A program made the translations under genes and the position numbers. Shown here piece by piece: positions 11,949 through 21,425 of a DNA stretch of 64,000 bases. The notes under the pieces were generated by a model, which was not told the DNA's origin, searched no databases, and worked only from the letters and a program-made list of their open reading frames with translations. The stretch comes from Orientallactaga sibirica (lineage: Eukaryota; Chordata; Mammalia; Rodentia; Dipodidae): positions 43,368,501 to 43,432,500 of the forward strand of contig JAEOAD010000012.1 of the NCBI GenBank assembly GCA_036365145.1. The letters are read 5' to 3'. The number at the start of each line of letters is the position of its first letter. Positions within the stretch are counted from its first letter, which is position 1.

Positions 11949-12137
11949 ACCCGGGCGTGGTGGTGCATACTTTGAATCCCAACAGTGGGGAGGCAGAGGT
12001 AGGGAGATTACTGTAAGTTCGAGGCCACCCTGAGACTACATAGTAAACTACAGGCCAGCCTGGGCTAGAGCAAGACCCTACCTCAAAAAATAAAAAAAAT
12101 AAAATAAAATAAAAAAAGGAATAAAAATTAAAAAAAC
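11949..12137 (+). mobile_element. B1 SINE with (AAAT)n tail
   Basis: cccgggcgtggtggtgcata, then gaggccaccctgagactaca and gcaagaccctacctc, followed by ~50 nt of A-rich AAAT repeats. Confidence 0.93.
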
Positions 12138-12138
12138 A

Positions 12139-12355
12139 GGAATGGAGAGATTGCTCAGTGGTTAAAGGCACTTGCTTGCAAAGCCTGAAAGCAAGGATTC
12201 AATTTCTCAGTATCTCAATAAAGACTGATTCACAAAGTGGCACATGTGTCTGGAGTTAATTTATCATGGCGAGATGCCCCAGCATACCTACACCTTCCCT
12301 CTCATTCTCTCTCTGCTTAATAGTAGATAAATAAAAATACCTTTAAAAGATTTTG
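12139..12355 (+). mobile_element. DIP SINE
   Basis: ggaatggagagattgctcag head, cacaaagtggcacatgtgtc body, CT-rich 3' part, then AATAAAAATACC tail. It starts directly on the A-rich tail of the preceding B1. Confidence 0.92.
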
Positions 12356-12357
12356 GG

Positions 12358-12590
12358 GGGCTAGTGAGATGGCTTAGTGGTTAAGCGCTTGCCTGTGAAG
12401 CCTAAGGACCCTGGTTCGAGGCTGGATTCCCCAGGACCCATGTAAGCCAGATGCCCAAGGGGGCACATTCATCTGGAATTTGTTTGCTGGAGGCCTTGGT
12501 GTGCCCATTCTCTCTCTCTCCCTCTTTCTCTCTCTGTCTGTTGCTAATAAATAAATAAAAATAAACAAATATTTAAAAGAAGATTTAAAA
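12358..12590 (+). mobile_element. DIP SINE
   Basis: gctagtgagatggcttagtg, caagggggcacattcatctg, CT-rich 3' part and AAATAAATAAAAATAAAC tail. Fourth SINE in a head-to-tail, same-strand run. Confidence 0.94.
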
Positions 12591-13156
12591 AAAAGAAAAG
12601 TGAAGAATCATATCAGTTTGGCTTAAATAGAAACAAAACTTCAAAGAATACATTAATCAGAATAAGGGACTAATTGACACATACTTGTGTATGAATGCAG
12701 ATATATCATTTTGTTCAGAGGATTTGAGAGAGCTGATTCTGAATAAGCACATGTCAATACATTTTTAGGTTTTAGGTAGCTTAATACAATTAATATTATA
12801 CATTTAAAATTACTTCTCCAGTTGTTTCTTATATCTCTTGTGACCATATTGCAAATTTGTAATATTCACTCCCAAATTGTACATATTTATCCTGATAATA
12901 ATATTGAGTGTAGACTTGCGGCAATTTCAAAAAGAGAGAAAGAAAAACAGTGAAAATAGGCATTTAAGATGGCAAATATCTGCCGTGATTAGCCTGGTGG
13001 AAAGGAAGTAGGTAAAAATGAAAGCACACCATTTAAGTGAGTACTAGAGATCTTACTCAGCTAGAGTTTTTAGTGATTTGGTGGTAGAAATATTCCTAGA
13101 AGGGAAGAGATTGAAGATGGTTTTCTTTGGATAGATAATATTGCATCCTTCCCATT
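12591..13156. other. unassigned AT-rich DNA
   Basis: No repeat or gene recognised. Confidence 0.55.
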
Positions 13157-13395
13157 AAGAATAGGTTTATGGGATGGAGAGATGGCTTAGCAGTTAAGGT
13201 GCTTGCCAGCAAAGCCAAATGACCCAGCTTCAATATCCCAAAACCCACATAGGCCAGATGCACAAGATGGCGCATGAGTCTGGAGTTCATTTGCCATGGT
13301 TGAAAGCCCTGGCATGCCCATTTTCCATGTGCCTCTCTTCCTCCCTCTCTGTCTGTCTCAAATAAATAAAGATAAAAAATTAAAAAAGAATAGGT
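13157..13395 (+). mobile_element. DIP SINE with 10-bp target duplication
   Basis: The element (about 13167-13385) is flanked by aagaataggt at 13157-13166 and 13386-13395, a perfect target-site duplication expected of L1-machinery insertion. Body: gatggcgcatgagtctggag. The tail is AAATAAATAAAGATAAAAAATT. Confidence 0.96.
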
Positions 13396-14044
13396 ACACA
13401 TCTTACATTTATGATTCATTGAGAAATACACACATCACAAATATACTAACAATTTCCCTTCAGTCTGTCCACCTTGTGGAAGACCTAAATGGTAACTATA
13501 CTCTGTTCCTAAAATATCATGTCTGAGAAGAAACCACATCAGCATAAACTTAACATGACATGTGTTTAACGACATGCATTGGTAATATTTTAGCTGTTCA
13601 GTCACCTTATAGGAGAAAACCTAGAAAAAATAGCTCATTTTCTAACGTAAATGGCAAGTATCTCTCAGAGAGCTTTTCAAGATTTTATTTAAAAGAGTAA
13701 TGCTCCACTTCAACTCCACTTAACAAAAGTGGTTAAATGAAGAGTGTAAAGGGTCAAGTAGAGATTCTAAGGAGAATAAATACTGACAAGGAGTAATAGA
13801 AGAGCATGTCAAAGGTATATAAACGATAACTGTGGAATAAAATATCACGAACTCTTAAGGGCAAAGAGTGTTTCCAAAAATAAAAAAGAGTGAATGAAGA
13901 ATATAACTGAAGTTATACGTATTTCTTCTCCGGGACTATCAGAATAGATTTCAAAAAACAAAAAAAAAAACAACAACTAAAAAGAATTTCAACACTAGTT
14001 GATTACAAGAATATATATCAGTAATATTAAATTCATAAAAATCA
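13396..14044. other. unassigned AT-rich DNA
   Basis: Nothing recognised. There is an A-rich run around 13955-13975. Confidence 0.55.
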
Positions 14045-14125
14045 GGCCAGAGAGAGGGCTTAGCTGTTGGGGAACTTGGCTATGAAGCCAAAGGACCCAC
14101 ATAAGTCAGATGAGGTCTTGTGGGG
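14045..14125 (+). mobile_element. DIP SINE 5' half
   Basis: ggccagagagagggcttagc head through cccacataagtcagatg, then an abrupt change of sequence. The body and tail are missing. Confidence 0.8.
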
Positions 14126-14345
14126 TAACAACTTCTACTGTAAGAGTATGAATGCACTGGTGATTTCATGTACAGAGGGCAGAGTTCTAAACCATCCCTT
14201 CCCATCCTATGGTTCTTACTTTCTTTCCAGTCCTCTGTAACTGATAGCCAGAGAGGCTTCTCTATGGTGGTAAATACTGAGAAGACTTAAAAACTCATGA
14301 AAGTGCTGAAAATAAGAGGCTGTCGAGATTAAAGGGCTAAATTTT
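14126..14345 (-). mobile_element. possible L1 3'UTR fragment
   Basis: On the minus strand this reads like rodent L1 3'UTR of the kind also seen at 62.3-62.6 kb (a ggttctta-ctttctt-cctctgtaac block next to a gagaggcttctct block). The match is short and from memory, so another old element is possible. Confidence 0.3.
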
Positions 14346-14640
14346 ACATTATTATCAAGCCTGCCAAGGCTCAAGGAATCTTGTGGAGTTTGTATCCTAT
14401 TCCATGGCTCTATTAATCTACCCTTAGTCCAACGCTACATATTTCTCCATTTATGCATATTTGTTAACTTTTTCCATTATGCTTTTGCTAAATGTTATGT
14501 TCTTTTGAAAGCTAATGCAAATAGTGCTATATAATATTTGGCTTACTTTTATTACTAATAATCACATGGATTTTATATGTTGATTTTATATCCTAAAATA
14601 TTTCTTTACTTATAGGACCTTCCTGTCTATAAATACTACT
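14346..14640. other. unassigned AT-rich DNA
   Basis: Nothing recognised. Confidence 0.5.
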
Positions 14641-14645
14641 TTTTA

Positions 14646-14814
14646 CAAAGAGACACACAAAGAGAGTATAAATGGCCATAGCAAGTCCTTCTGTCACTGC
14701 AAAAACACTACAGATTCATGTGCATCTGGCTTCACATGAGTACTGGGAAATCAAACTCAAGCCATCAGACTTTGCAAGCACGTTTCTTCAACCACTGAAC
14801 CATCTCTCCAGCCC
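14646..14814 (-). mobile_element. DIP SINE (3'-shortened, diverged)
   Basis: Minus-strand head gggctggagagatggttcag (ends at 14814) with the body (cagatgcacatgaatctg in minus sense). The CT-rich tail is much reduced at 14646-14670. Confidence 0.9.
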
Positions 14815-15179
14815 TTTAAATACTTTTTTTGTAAAATCATTTGTCTGTGTAATGAGTCAGTTTTTTTTTTTTTTCCTGCTGACTCTGAAATATACTTGTA
14901 TACTTCCTTATAACAGAAAATTAAAAGGGAGATATGTTTACAAAGTAAATAATTTAGAAAACTAGAGAAACTAGCAATTTCTTGATTACAATCTACAAAG
15001 GGTCTTTTTGTAACCATGTAATTGGTACTTACTAGAAACCCAGCATTCACTAATATTATTGTGAGATTGGAGCTTGGAAGGGATTAGAACTCCTACACTC
15101 ATGATTCTCAAGCCCTGGGTCCTCATACACATTTAGCATATAATTGAAAAACACAGACTCAGAGAAAATTGATGGGGAA

Positions 15180-15185
15180 TTTATT
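15180..15185 (-). terminator. LTR polyadenylation signal AATAAA
   Basis: aataaa on the minus strand, about 125 bp downstream of the TATA box of the same LTR-like element. A tgtgttttt stretch follows within 35 bp, as expected for the GU-rich downstream element. Confidence 0.5.
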
Positions 15186-15309
15186 AAGGTAGTGGAAAAA
15201 GGAGAGAAGAAAAAGCATGAAAACCCATATGCCAAGAGGAATTCCTATCTGGGAGAGAAGGACAGCCATTGCCAAAATATATTCTCCCCCACACATGGGT
15301 CAGGTTCAT

Positions 15310-15382
15310 TTATATAGCATAGGAATCCAGTTAGAATAAGCCTCTTTACTAGGTTCAGATGTATAAGAATAACTCTGATTGG
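15310..15382 (-). promoter_or_regulatory. LTR core promoter (CCAAT box and TATA box)
   Basis: Minus strand: CCAAT at 15378-15382 and TATATAA at 15310-15316, spaced as in retroviral U3 promoters. Position and order are seen in the sequence. Any activity is inferred. Confidence 0.5.
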
Positions 15383-15469
15383 ATGACAAGAGAATAGCTG
15401 ATTCAGGAAGGCTCAACTATGGGGCTTCCAAAAGTTTTGAGGATGAATCAGGAAGATGCTGCTACTTCT
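15314..15469 (+). repeat. 156-bp dispersed direct repeat, copy A
   Basis: Matches 18266-18421 over 156 bp with no gaps and four substitutions that I can count. It lies inside the LTR-like element and covers the CCAAT-box part of U3, with the edge at the TATA box. Both copies have the same orientation, 2,952 bp apart. The open frames crossing the two copies begin with the same peptide (MDDKRIADS) only because of this duplication. Confidence 0.95.
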
Positions 15470-15640
15470 GTTGCAGGTTACAGCCATTTTTAATGAAACT
15501 GAATCACACAGGAGTTCTATTCTTGCCTGACATCCATGGTTCTTTGGGCTACTCCCTACCTAACTACCTACAAAAATGCTACCTTGTTCCTAAGCCATGT
15601 CAATATTGTCATTATATAGCTTATTTAAAAGTATTGTAAA

Positions 15641-15944
15641 TTATTTTGTATATAAATACAAAAGATTAAAATAAATAAAATATTTGTATAATTCATAGAA
15701 AAGAAGAAATAAACTCATCATTTACACACAGTGCATCTTCCACCTAATAATGACAAAAAAACAATAAAAATACTGGTAGTAATAAGAAAATATAGCAAAG
15801 AATCATTTTAATAAGAAATATGGAAAAAACCTGTAAATATCAACCACTATTTATTATTAAATAAATATAAATAATAAACTTTCAATGTACATATAAGGAG
15901 GAGGCTATGAATAAACAGTAACAATATTTTTATATTTCATCTCT
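15641..15944. other. unassigned AT-rich DNA
   Basis: Strongly A/T-rich, nothing recognised. Confidence 0.55.
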
Positions 15945-16037
15945 GGAGAGAGAGAAAGATGAGATAAAGACAGAGAATGGGAATGCTATGGCCTCTAGCT
16001 TCTGCAAACAATCTCCAGATGCTTGCATCACCTGTGT
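15945..16037 (-). mobile_element. DIP SINE 3' fragment
   Basis: GA-rich stretch, then gagaatgggaatgctatggc and tccagatgcttgcatcacct: the body and CT-rich part of a DIP in minus orientation. The tRNA head is missing (5' truncation). Confidence 0.8.
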
Positions 16038-16127
16038 GTAACAAATCTTAGAATATGTTTAAAGGTAAAATTAACAAAAAGAAACTTTATTAAAAATCAT
16101 GTTTAAACGATTTAATAGGGCTGGTGA

Positions 16128-16356
16128 GATTGCGTAGTGGTTATGTTGCTTGCCTGAAAAACCTAAAGACCCATGTTTGACTCTCCAGATCCCATGTTAG
16201 CCAGATACACAAAGGTGAGGCAAGTGCAAGGTTGCATATGCCCACTAGGTGGCCCAAATGTCTGGAGTTTGATTTCAGTGGCTGAGTTCCTGGTGAACCA
16301 ATTCTCTTTCTCTCACACCCCTCTCTCTTGCTCTCTTTAAAAATAAAATAAAGATT
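16128..16356 (+). mobile_element. DIP SINE, long subtype
   Basis: gggctggtgagattgcgtag head. Between the head and the catctggag block it carries an extra ~35-bp module (ggtgaggcaagtgcaaggtt, then gcatatgcccactaggtggc) that short DIP copies lack. The same module recurs at 35072-35290, and related ones at 27342-27582, 29036-29296 and 60430-60676. Confidence 0.94.
16242..16255 (+). promoter_or_regulatory. CTCF-core-like motif in long DIP
   Basis: ccactaggtggccc fits the CTCF core pattern CCASYAGRKGGCRS with one deviation near the 3' end. It lies in the extra module of the long DIP subtype. Binding is inferred, not shown. Confidence 0.35.
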
Positions 16357-16590
16357 TAATAGCAATAAAAACTCTGAAATCAAAAGACAGAAAAGACCAG
16401 CAAAAAATGGAAATAATGTATCACATCTTTGAAAGAATACGATCAATTGCTATACCTCAGACTGCAATATTCTCCAAAGACTTGTGACAACATTGGATTT
16501 TTGGCATCTTTAGCAGGTAGGCCCAAGTGGAAAGAAGATAAGTCATTTGGAGATACCCTTAAGGGGGACTGTGGGCTTTTGTCCCCTGCA
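16357..16590. other. unassigned
   Basis: No family recognised. It may be the diverged 5' part of the LTR remnant that follows. Confidence 0.4.
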
Positions 16591-16764
16591 GACTCTGTTT
16601 CTTTCGTGCCCTGACTATGAGGTATGGTTTTACTCAACCACATTCTCTGACCATGTTGTGCTGTCTCCTCCCAGGCCCAAAAGCAATAAAGCCAACCACC
16701 CATGGACAGAATCCTCTTAAACTGTATTCCAAAACCAGACTTCCCTTATTAGATCTCCAGCTGC
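16591..16764 (+). mobile_element. LTR remnant, MaLR-like
   Basis: The blocks catggacagaatcctcttaa and actgtattccaaaac follow the rodent LTR 3' pattern (catgatggactgtatcccctcaaactgtgagccaaaa-like). The expected AATAAA end is lost and the next LTR begins. Low certainty because the alignment is from memory. Confidence 0.4.
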
Positions 16765-17078
16765 ATGGCAGGAGGTGGGTTGATTCTAGGATCCAGCTCT
16801 TAGGTTTGTGGCCGATCTCTGGAATTTTCAGCCAAAGTTACACAAAGTGCCTGAATTCTTACTGGAGTTACTGAAGTGTGCTTTCTTGTGCTGTTTGTGG
16901 TTGCTTTTCTCTCTTCATGGACCTGTTAAAGTGAGCCAGCTTTTTTTTTTTTTTTTTTTTTTTTTAATGGAATTTCCCCTCAGTCTATAAGCTTCAATAG
17001 ATCCCTTCCTCCCACAACTGTGCCTGATTTGGAAGTTCATTCCAGCAATGTTGATGCTGACTGGTACATGTGGGTTGC
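16765..17078 (+). mobile_element. MaLR-like LTR, 5'-incomplete (relative of 23003-23386)
   Basis: It shares an ordered series of blocks with the minus-strand LTR at 23003-23386: ggagttactgaagtgtgct, tggttgcttttctctctt, ggaatttcccctcag, ataagcttcaata, cccttcctcc, ctgtgcctg, ggaagttcatt, and an end at gctgactggtaca. A T-run of 25 (16941-16965) is inserted in the middle. The polyA signal has become AATAGA. Confidence 0.65.
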
Positions 17079-17342
17079 AGCAAGATTTGTATGAGCCTGT
17101 AGAGCAGACCAGTATAGCCCAGCTCCCCAAAACCTTTGAAGAGTGGCTATGTTATAAATATGGAGGAGCTAGAAGGTGTGTGTACCTGGGAGTCCAACCA
17201 TGGTCACAGGTTTTAGGATTCACTAGTGGATATTTTATCTCAACACCATCCTGCTCTTATGAGATATCTCTTATGTCAGCCCTACTCTCTTCAATCTTAT
17301 AGTCTCAAAACTAAAATTAAAAAAAAATATTGAGACTGCATT
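17079..17342. other. unassigned, possibly LTR-element internal sequence
   Basis: Less AT-rich than its surroundings. It lies directly downstream of an LTR 3' end, so it could be the start of an internal region. No primer binding site or protein motif could be recognised. Confidence 0.3.
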
Positions 17343-17403
17343 GGAAGGAAGGAAGGAATAAAAGAAAGAGAAAGAAAGAGAGAGAGAGGGAGAGAGATAG
17401 AAA

Positions 17404-17472
<69 letters not shown>

Positions 17473-17528
17473 AGGAAAGAAAGAAAGAGAAAGAAAGGAA
17501 GGAAGGAAGGAGTGAGGGAGGGAGGAAG
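17343..17528 (+). repeat. polypurine (GAAA)n/(GGAA)n tract
   Basis: About 186 nt of almost pure purine: GGAA repeats, GA-rich part, a long (GAAA)n core (about 17408-17480) and GGAA/GGGA repeats. Only three pyrimidines interrupt it. The Lys/Glu/Arg open frame on + and the Phe/Leu/Ser frames on the minus strand are composition effects. Confidence 0.95.
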
Positions 17529-17985
17529 TATAAGCACAAGAATCTAAGGACCCAGATAAAGTGCACTTTCTTCAAGTTTGACCATGATGGTGATTGGAAT
17601 GCCAGTGAACTTCAGAGACAGGATTGGCATTTATGGAAATCTAACAAAATTTTGAGCTATCTAGGCTCTCCTGGAATCAATTTGAGATAAGAAATTTCTA
17701 TTTCAGCTGAAGTCAAGGTGCCTCCAACAGTGCAAATAACACTGGAAGCAAAAATGAGAGGAGAAATTCCACTCAGCTGCCTACATCTAAGAGATATAGG
17801 ATGGCAATGCATGGTGTGAAAGTTATGACATCTGAGAATTGGGTCCTGTTTTCTCCACGTTTATCATGGTGATAAATAAGGTGTAAAGTCAGAGCCCTGA
17901 AAACATCAGAAGGGTTATCCATAAATCTTAGGGTTAATGTTATCTGTTTTGGGTTGATACATAAACAGACCTGATATTATTATTT
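17529..17985. other. unassigned DNA
   Basis: Near-balanced composition, no recognised family. It could be an old LTR-element internal part given the LTR pieces on both sides. Confidence 0.35.
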
Positions 17986-18490
17986 TATAAGAAATAATCC
18001 TTTATTTAGCTTATAGTTATTCTGGGCCAAGACTATGGTGCTGTTATTTGTGCAGTTTTGGTGAGCTCATGGTGGTTTGTATCACAAATGACAGTATGCC
18101 TAACGATGGTTAGCTAGAGGGACTCATGGATAGGAGGCAGGTCCCCTAATAATGACACATTCTCCTTGAGCTAATCCCATTGTCCTGTAAAACATGCATA
18201 ATTCCATTTTAGGATGTTATCCTATGATAATTACCTTCCACAAGGTTCCATCTTTTAACAGTTTCATAGCATAGGAATCCAGTTAGAATAAGCCTCTTTA
18301 CTAGGTTCAGATGTATAAGAATGACTCTGATTGGATGACAAGAGAATAGCTGATTCAAGAAGGCTCAACTATGGGGCTTCCAAAAGTTTTGAGGATGAAT
18401 TAGGAAGATACTGCTACTTCTCAACACTTTCCAACAGGAGACACACTTGCAGCACAGGGACCTTTGGGGACATATTCAAATCCTATACAA
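17986..18490 (-). mobile_element. ancient MaLR-like LTR, interrupted
   Basis: In minus orientation it opens with a ggatttgaatatgtccccaa block (near 18480) and ends with aataaag and a T/A-rich stretch near 18000. The middle keeps ggaaccttgtgg and ggacctgcctcc. The order resembles MLT1/ORR1-type MaLR LTRs. A 156-bp sequence (18266-18421) interrupts it. Diverged, family tentative. Confidence 0.5.
18266..18421 (+). repeat. 156-bp dispersed direct repeat, copy B
   Basis: Near-identical to 15314-15469. It sits within an older LTR and is bracketed by aacagtttc (18257-18265) and aacactttc (18423-18431), a possible 9-bp imperfect target duplication. It contains the CCAAT box of the source LTR but not its TATA box or polyA signal. 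Confidence 0.95.
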
Positions 18491-19810
18491 ACTACATGAC
18501 TCATAATCTCTGATTCTATTTCAGAATTTTAAAGTCACAATTTCTTTGACCAGAAAAGATAAAGTAAAGGAGTCTTGAAAGAACCACAAAGAAAAAAAAA
18601 AAAAATCACTAGAGGTTTAATGAAGGAGATGGGAGTAAGCTTTATAAAATATCAGCCTGAAAAACATGTCACAATAGAAGTTTGATAGGAGATTAATATT
18701 TAAGAAGGGTGCTGTTGTACAGTATTATCACATCACAAAATTTAGGGAATGTCATAGGCAGATCCCATCAGGGGAGAAGCTTAATAAGAGGGAAAACATC
18801 AAAAAAGTAACTTATATAGTGGATATAGCTCAATATTGATTTGTTGACTATAAATTAGAGTTTCTGAGCTATTAGTAACTGTGTTTTAAAGTTAATGTTT
18901 CAAATCTACTTCCTAGAAAGTAAGCTCTGCTTTGAAGTTCTGGGATTTAAATAGAGAGAAAAGTGAATTACTTATTACTGTTCAGAGGAAATATCATAAT
19001 GAATTCTGGCCAAGAGAACTATTTAGGCTCAAACTACCAACAGATAAAATACATTCTTTTATTATTTGAAGAATAATTTCTGCTTTCAAACATATCAATG
19101 CCAATTGCATCAAGATAATTAAATTATGTGTTACTACAGATTGAGGTTTTTTTCCTTTAATCAAATTTATTTGGTTTCAGGTTCAAACTCATTTTTAAAG
19201 CTGTAGCTGAAGACTTGCATGGTGAGATACAATTGAGTATGGCATGTTATACAAAGTTTTCAATTAGTTATTAAAGTAGTTATTCTCTATACCTTAGTAC
19301 TTTAAAATACCCATCGTGGTATCATTTTATATCTTTGGCATAAGCACTTACTTGGAAAAATAAAAATAAATGTTAATAATACTTAATATTGCATGATGAA
19401 AGTGAATTTTGGGTACATAATTATAATTTCAAATAAGGTTTTTATAAGTGGAATACCTGATACTTAAATTTATAACAAAACCAACATTCAGAAAATATAT
19501 GACATTAATGCATGATATAAGATTTATACAAGTGTGTATGTGATAAATATAAACAAAAAAAATCCAGAATTATCTCAATAGCTGATTCTTTACCTTTGGC
19601 TAGAAAATTCCATTAACTCTTGGTGTAGTTAAATACCAAAGATATCTTTCACAAATAAGATTAAAGTGATAATATTAAAAAGATCATTGTGAAAATTGCC
19701 ACCATTTGATTTATTGTTAAAATAATACATGTTGTCCTGGAAAACTGAAATTAATGTTTCCTTTTATCTTTCTTTAATGACTTTGATTTGGTTTTAATTG
19801 ATGTTAAAGT
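18491..19810. other. unassigned AT-rich DNA
   Basis: About 1.3 kb with no recognised repeat beyond A-runs. No coding potential. Confidence 0.55.
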
Positions 19811-20045
19811 TAAAAAACGGACAGGAGGGCTTGAGAGATAGCTCAGTCATTAAAGGTTCTTGCTCACAAAGCCTGGCAGCCTGGGTTTGATTCCCCAGTA
19901 GCCCTGTAAACCAGAAGAACAAAGTAGAACCTGCATCAAATGTTCACTTGCAGTAGCAGGAGACCCCAGTGTGCCCACAAACACTTCTTCTCTGTCTCTA
20001 TCTTTTTCTCTCTCTCTCAAATAAATATTTAAAAAATGGATAGGA
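19811..20045 (+). mobile_element. DIP SINE with imperfect target duplication
   Basis: The element (19827-20030) starts gggcttgagagatagctcag and has a B-box-like gggtttgattcccc. It is flanked by aaaaaacggacagga and aaaaaatggatagga, which differ at two places. The body is diverged. Confidence 0.93.
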
Positions 20046-20192
20046 AACAAATATTCTTCAGAGTATTTGAACAAACTGTGTTTCCAGTTTATATGAAAAT
20101 AAGATTTTCCTAAGTAAATAAATTACATTATTTAATATTTCTGGTTAATATATAATTTTATGACATAAAATTATATGATTGAATGGCATTTG

Positions 20193-20193
<1 letters not shown>

Positions 20194-20249
<56 letters not shown>
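20194..20249. repeat. (TA)n microsatellite
   Basis: Pure AT dinucleotide run of about 27 units. Confidence 0.97.
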
Positions 20250-20252
<3 letters not shown>

Positions 20253-20540
20253 AATTGATCTTGAGAATTTGTGGTACAGCTTAAAAATGAAAAGTGAGGT
20301 GTATTAAAAGTAAGAATTTTTTAAAGAAAACAAATGAGAGGAATACAAATATGAGAAATAGTATATTATACTAATTAAGTTATGAGATATAAAGGGATGC
20401 TTTTAATTTAAACAATTTGAAATTCTCAAGTTATTTTCTTAAATTATATCTTGAAGTATTGCAAAAATTGGTAGAAAGCAAACATCATAACAAAAGGCAG
20501 AATTCAGAGGAATTTCTGTATAAGAAATAAGAGAATATGA
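20250..20540. other. unassigned AT-rich DNA
   Basis: Nothing recognised. Confidence 0.5.
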
Positions 20541-20723
20541 CAAACAAAAAAATCAACATGATTAGGCATGGTGGCACATGCCTTTAATCCCAGCATTTGG
20601 GAGGCAGAGGTAGGCGGATCGCCATGAGTTCCAGGCTACCCTGAGACTATATAGTGAATTCCAGGTCATCCTGGGCTAGAGTGAGACCCTAGCTCAAAAA
20701 AATCAAACAAAAAAATCAACATG
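20541..20723 (+). mobile_element. B1 SINE with 20-bp target duplication
   Basis: The B1 (20561-20703) is flanked by a perfect repeat, caaacaaaaaaatcaacatg, at 20541-20560 and 20704-20723. Part of the right copy may merge with the A tail. The body is complete (taggcatggtggcacatgcc through gtgagaccctagctc). Confidence 0.97.
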
Positions 20724-20992
20724 TTTAATTTATTTGGTTTTAACTGAAGTATTAACCAGATAATCTTCATATTAAAAAAATATACAGCAAAATGACTGCT
20801 GAAGTCAAGCTCATATTTGCTTTGAGCACATAATTGAAGAAGTTCCTCAATTTTCATTAGTCATTAATTTTCTACTTTAATTGATTCTTTAAAAGCATAA
20901 TGCTTTTTATAAAATCCAAGGTGTTTCATAGTAACTATATATGTTAATTAATAGCATACTAACTGTTTTCTACTTGTATCTAAATGCTCTGA
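20724..20992. other. unassigned AT-rich DNA
   Basis: Nothing recognised. Confidence 0.5.
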
Positions 20993-21226
20993 GGGCTGGA
21001 GATATTGCTCAGTGGTTAAAAGTGCTTGTTCTCAAAGCCTGTTGCTACAGGTTTGATACCCTGAGTACTCATTTAAAGGCAAATGTACAAAGTGGTGCAT
21101 GCATTTGGAATTTGTTGACTGTGGCATGATGCCCTTGTGCCTATTCCCTCTGTCTCCTCTCTCTCTCTCTCCCTTCTCTCTCTCTCTAGATAAATCTCCC
21201 ACAAATAAATAAATAATTTTTGTTAA
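20993..21226 (+). mobile_element. DIP SINE
   Basis: gggctggagatattgctcag head, acaaagtggtgcatgcattt body, long CT-rich stretch and an AAATAAATAAATAA tail. Confidence 0.95.
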
Positions 21227-21228
21227 AA

Positions 21229-21425
21229 GGGCTGGAAAGATAACTTAGTGGTTAAAGGCACGTGCTCCCAAAGTCTGACAGTCTGAGTTGGAATCCCCAG
21301 AACCAACACCTGATCCACAATGTGGTTCATGCATCTGTAGTTCATTTGCAGCAGCAGGAAGCCCTGGCTCACCCACTCTTTCTCTCTCTCCCTTCTCTCT
21401 CTAATAAAATTATAAATTAATTAAT
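21229..21425 (+). mobile_element. DIP SINE, tandem neighbour
   Basis: gggctggaaagataacttag starts two or three bases after the preceding DIP tail. Body: cacaatgtggttcatgcatc. The tail is AATAAAATTATAAATTAATTAATAA. Insertion at the A/T-rich tail of the first copy is the simple explanation. Confidence 0.94.

Larger units (their letters stand above)
15062..15640 (-). mobile_element. ERV-type LTR (minus strand), probably solo
   Basis: In minus orientation this interval has the order of a retroviral LTR. A U3-like part (about 15640 down to 15320) holds a CCAAT box within ccaatcagag (15373-15382). A TATA box (tatataa, 15310-15316) lies about 62 bp downstream. An AATAAA signal (15180-15185) follows about 125 bp later in a T/G-rich context. 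Then comes a U5-like stretch ending near 15062 at ctccaatctca. I see no gag, pol or env sequence beside it, so a solo LTR or fragment is likely. The family is not assigned and the outer ends are approximate. Its 15314-15469 segment recurs at 18266-18421. Confidence 0.6.

Noticed and set aside
17271..17575. Ser/Phe/Leu-rich and Lys/Glu-rich open frames of 60-90 codons
   Set aside because: Translations of the polypurine tract; no coding evidence.
15379..18513. Two open frames with the same N-terminal peptide (MDDKRIADS...) at 15379 and 18331, suggesting a duplicated gene
   Set aside because: Identity stops exactly where the 156-bp duplication stops and the sequence lies in LTR U3 DNA. There is no conserved protein beyond it.
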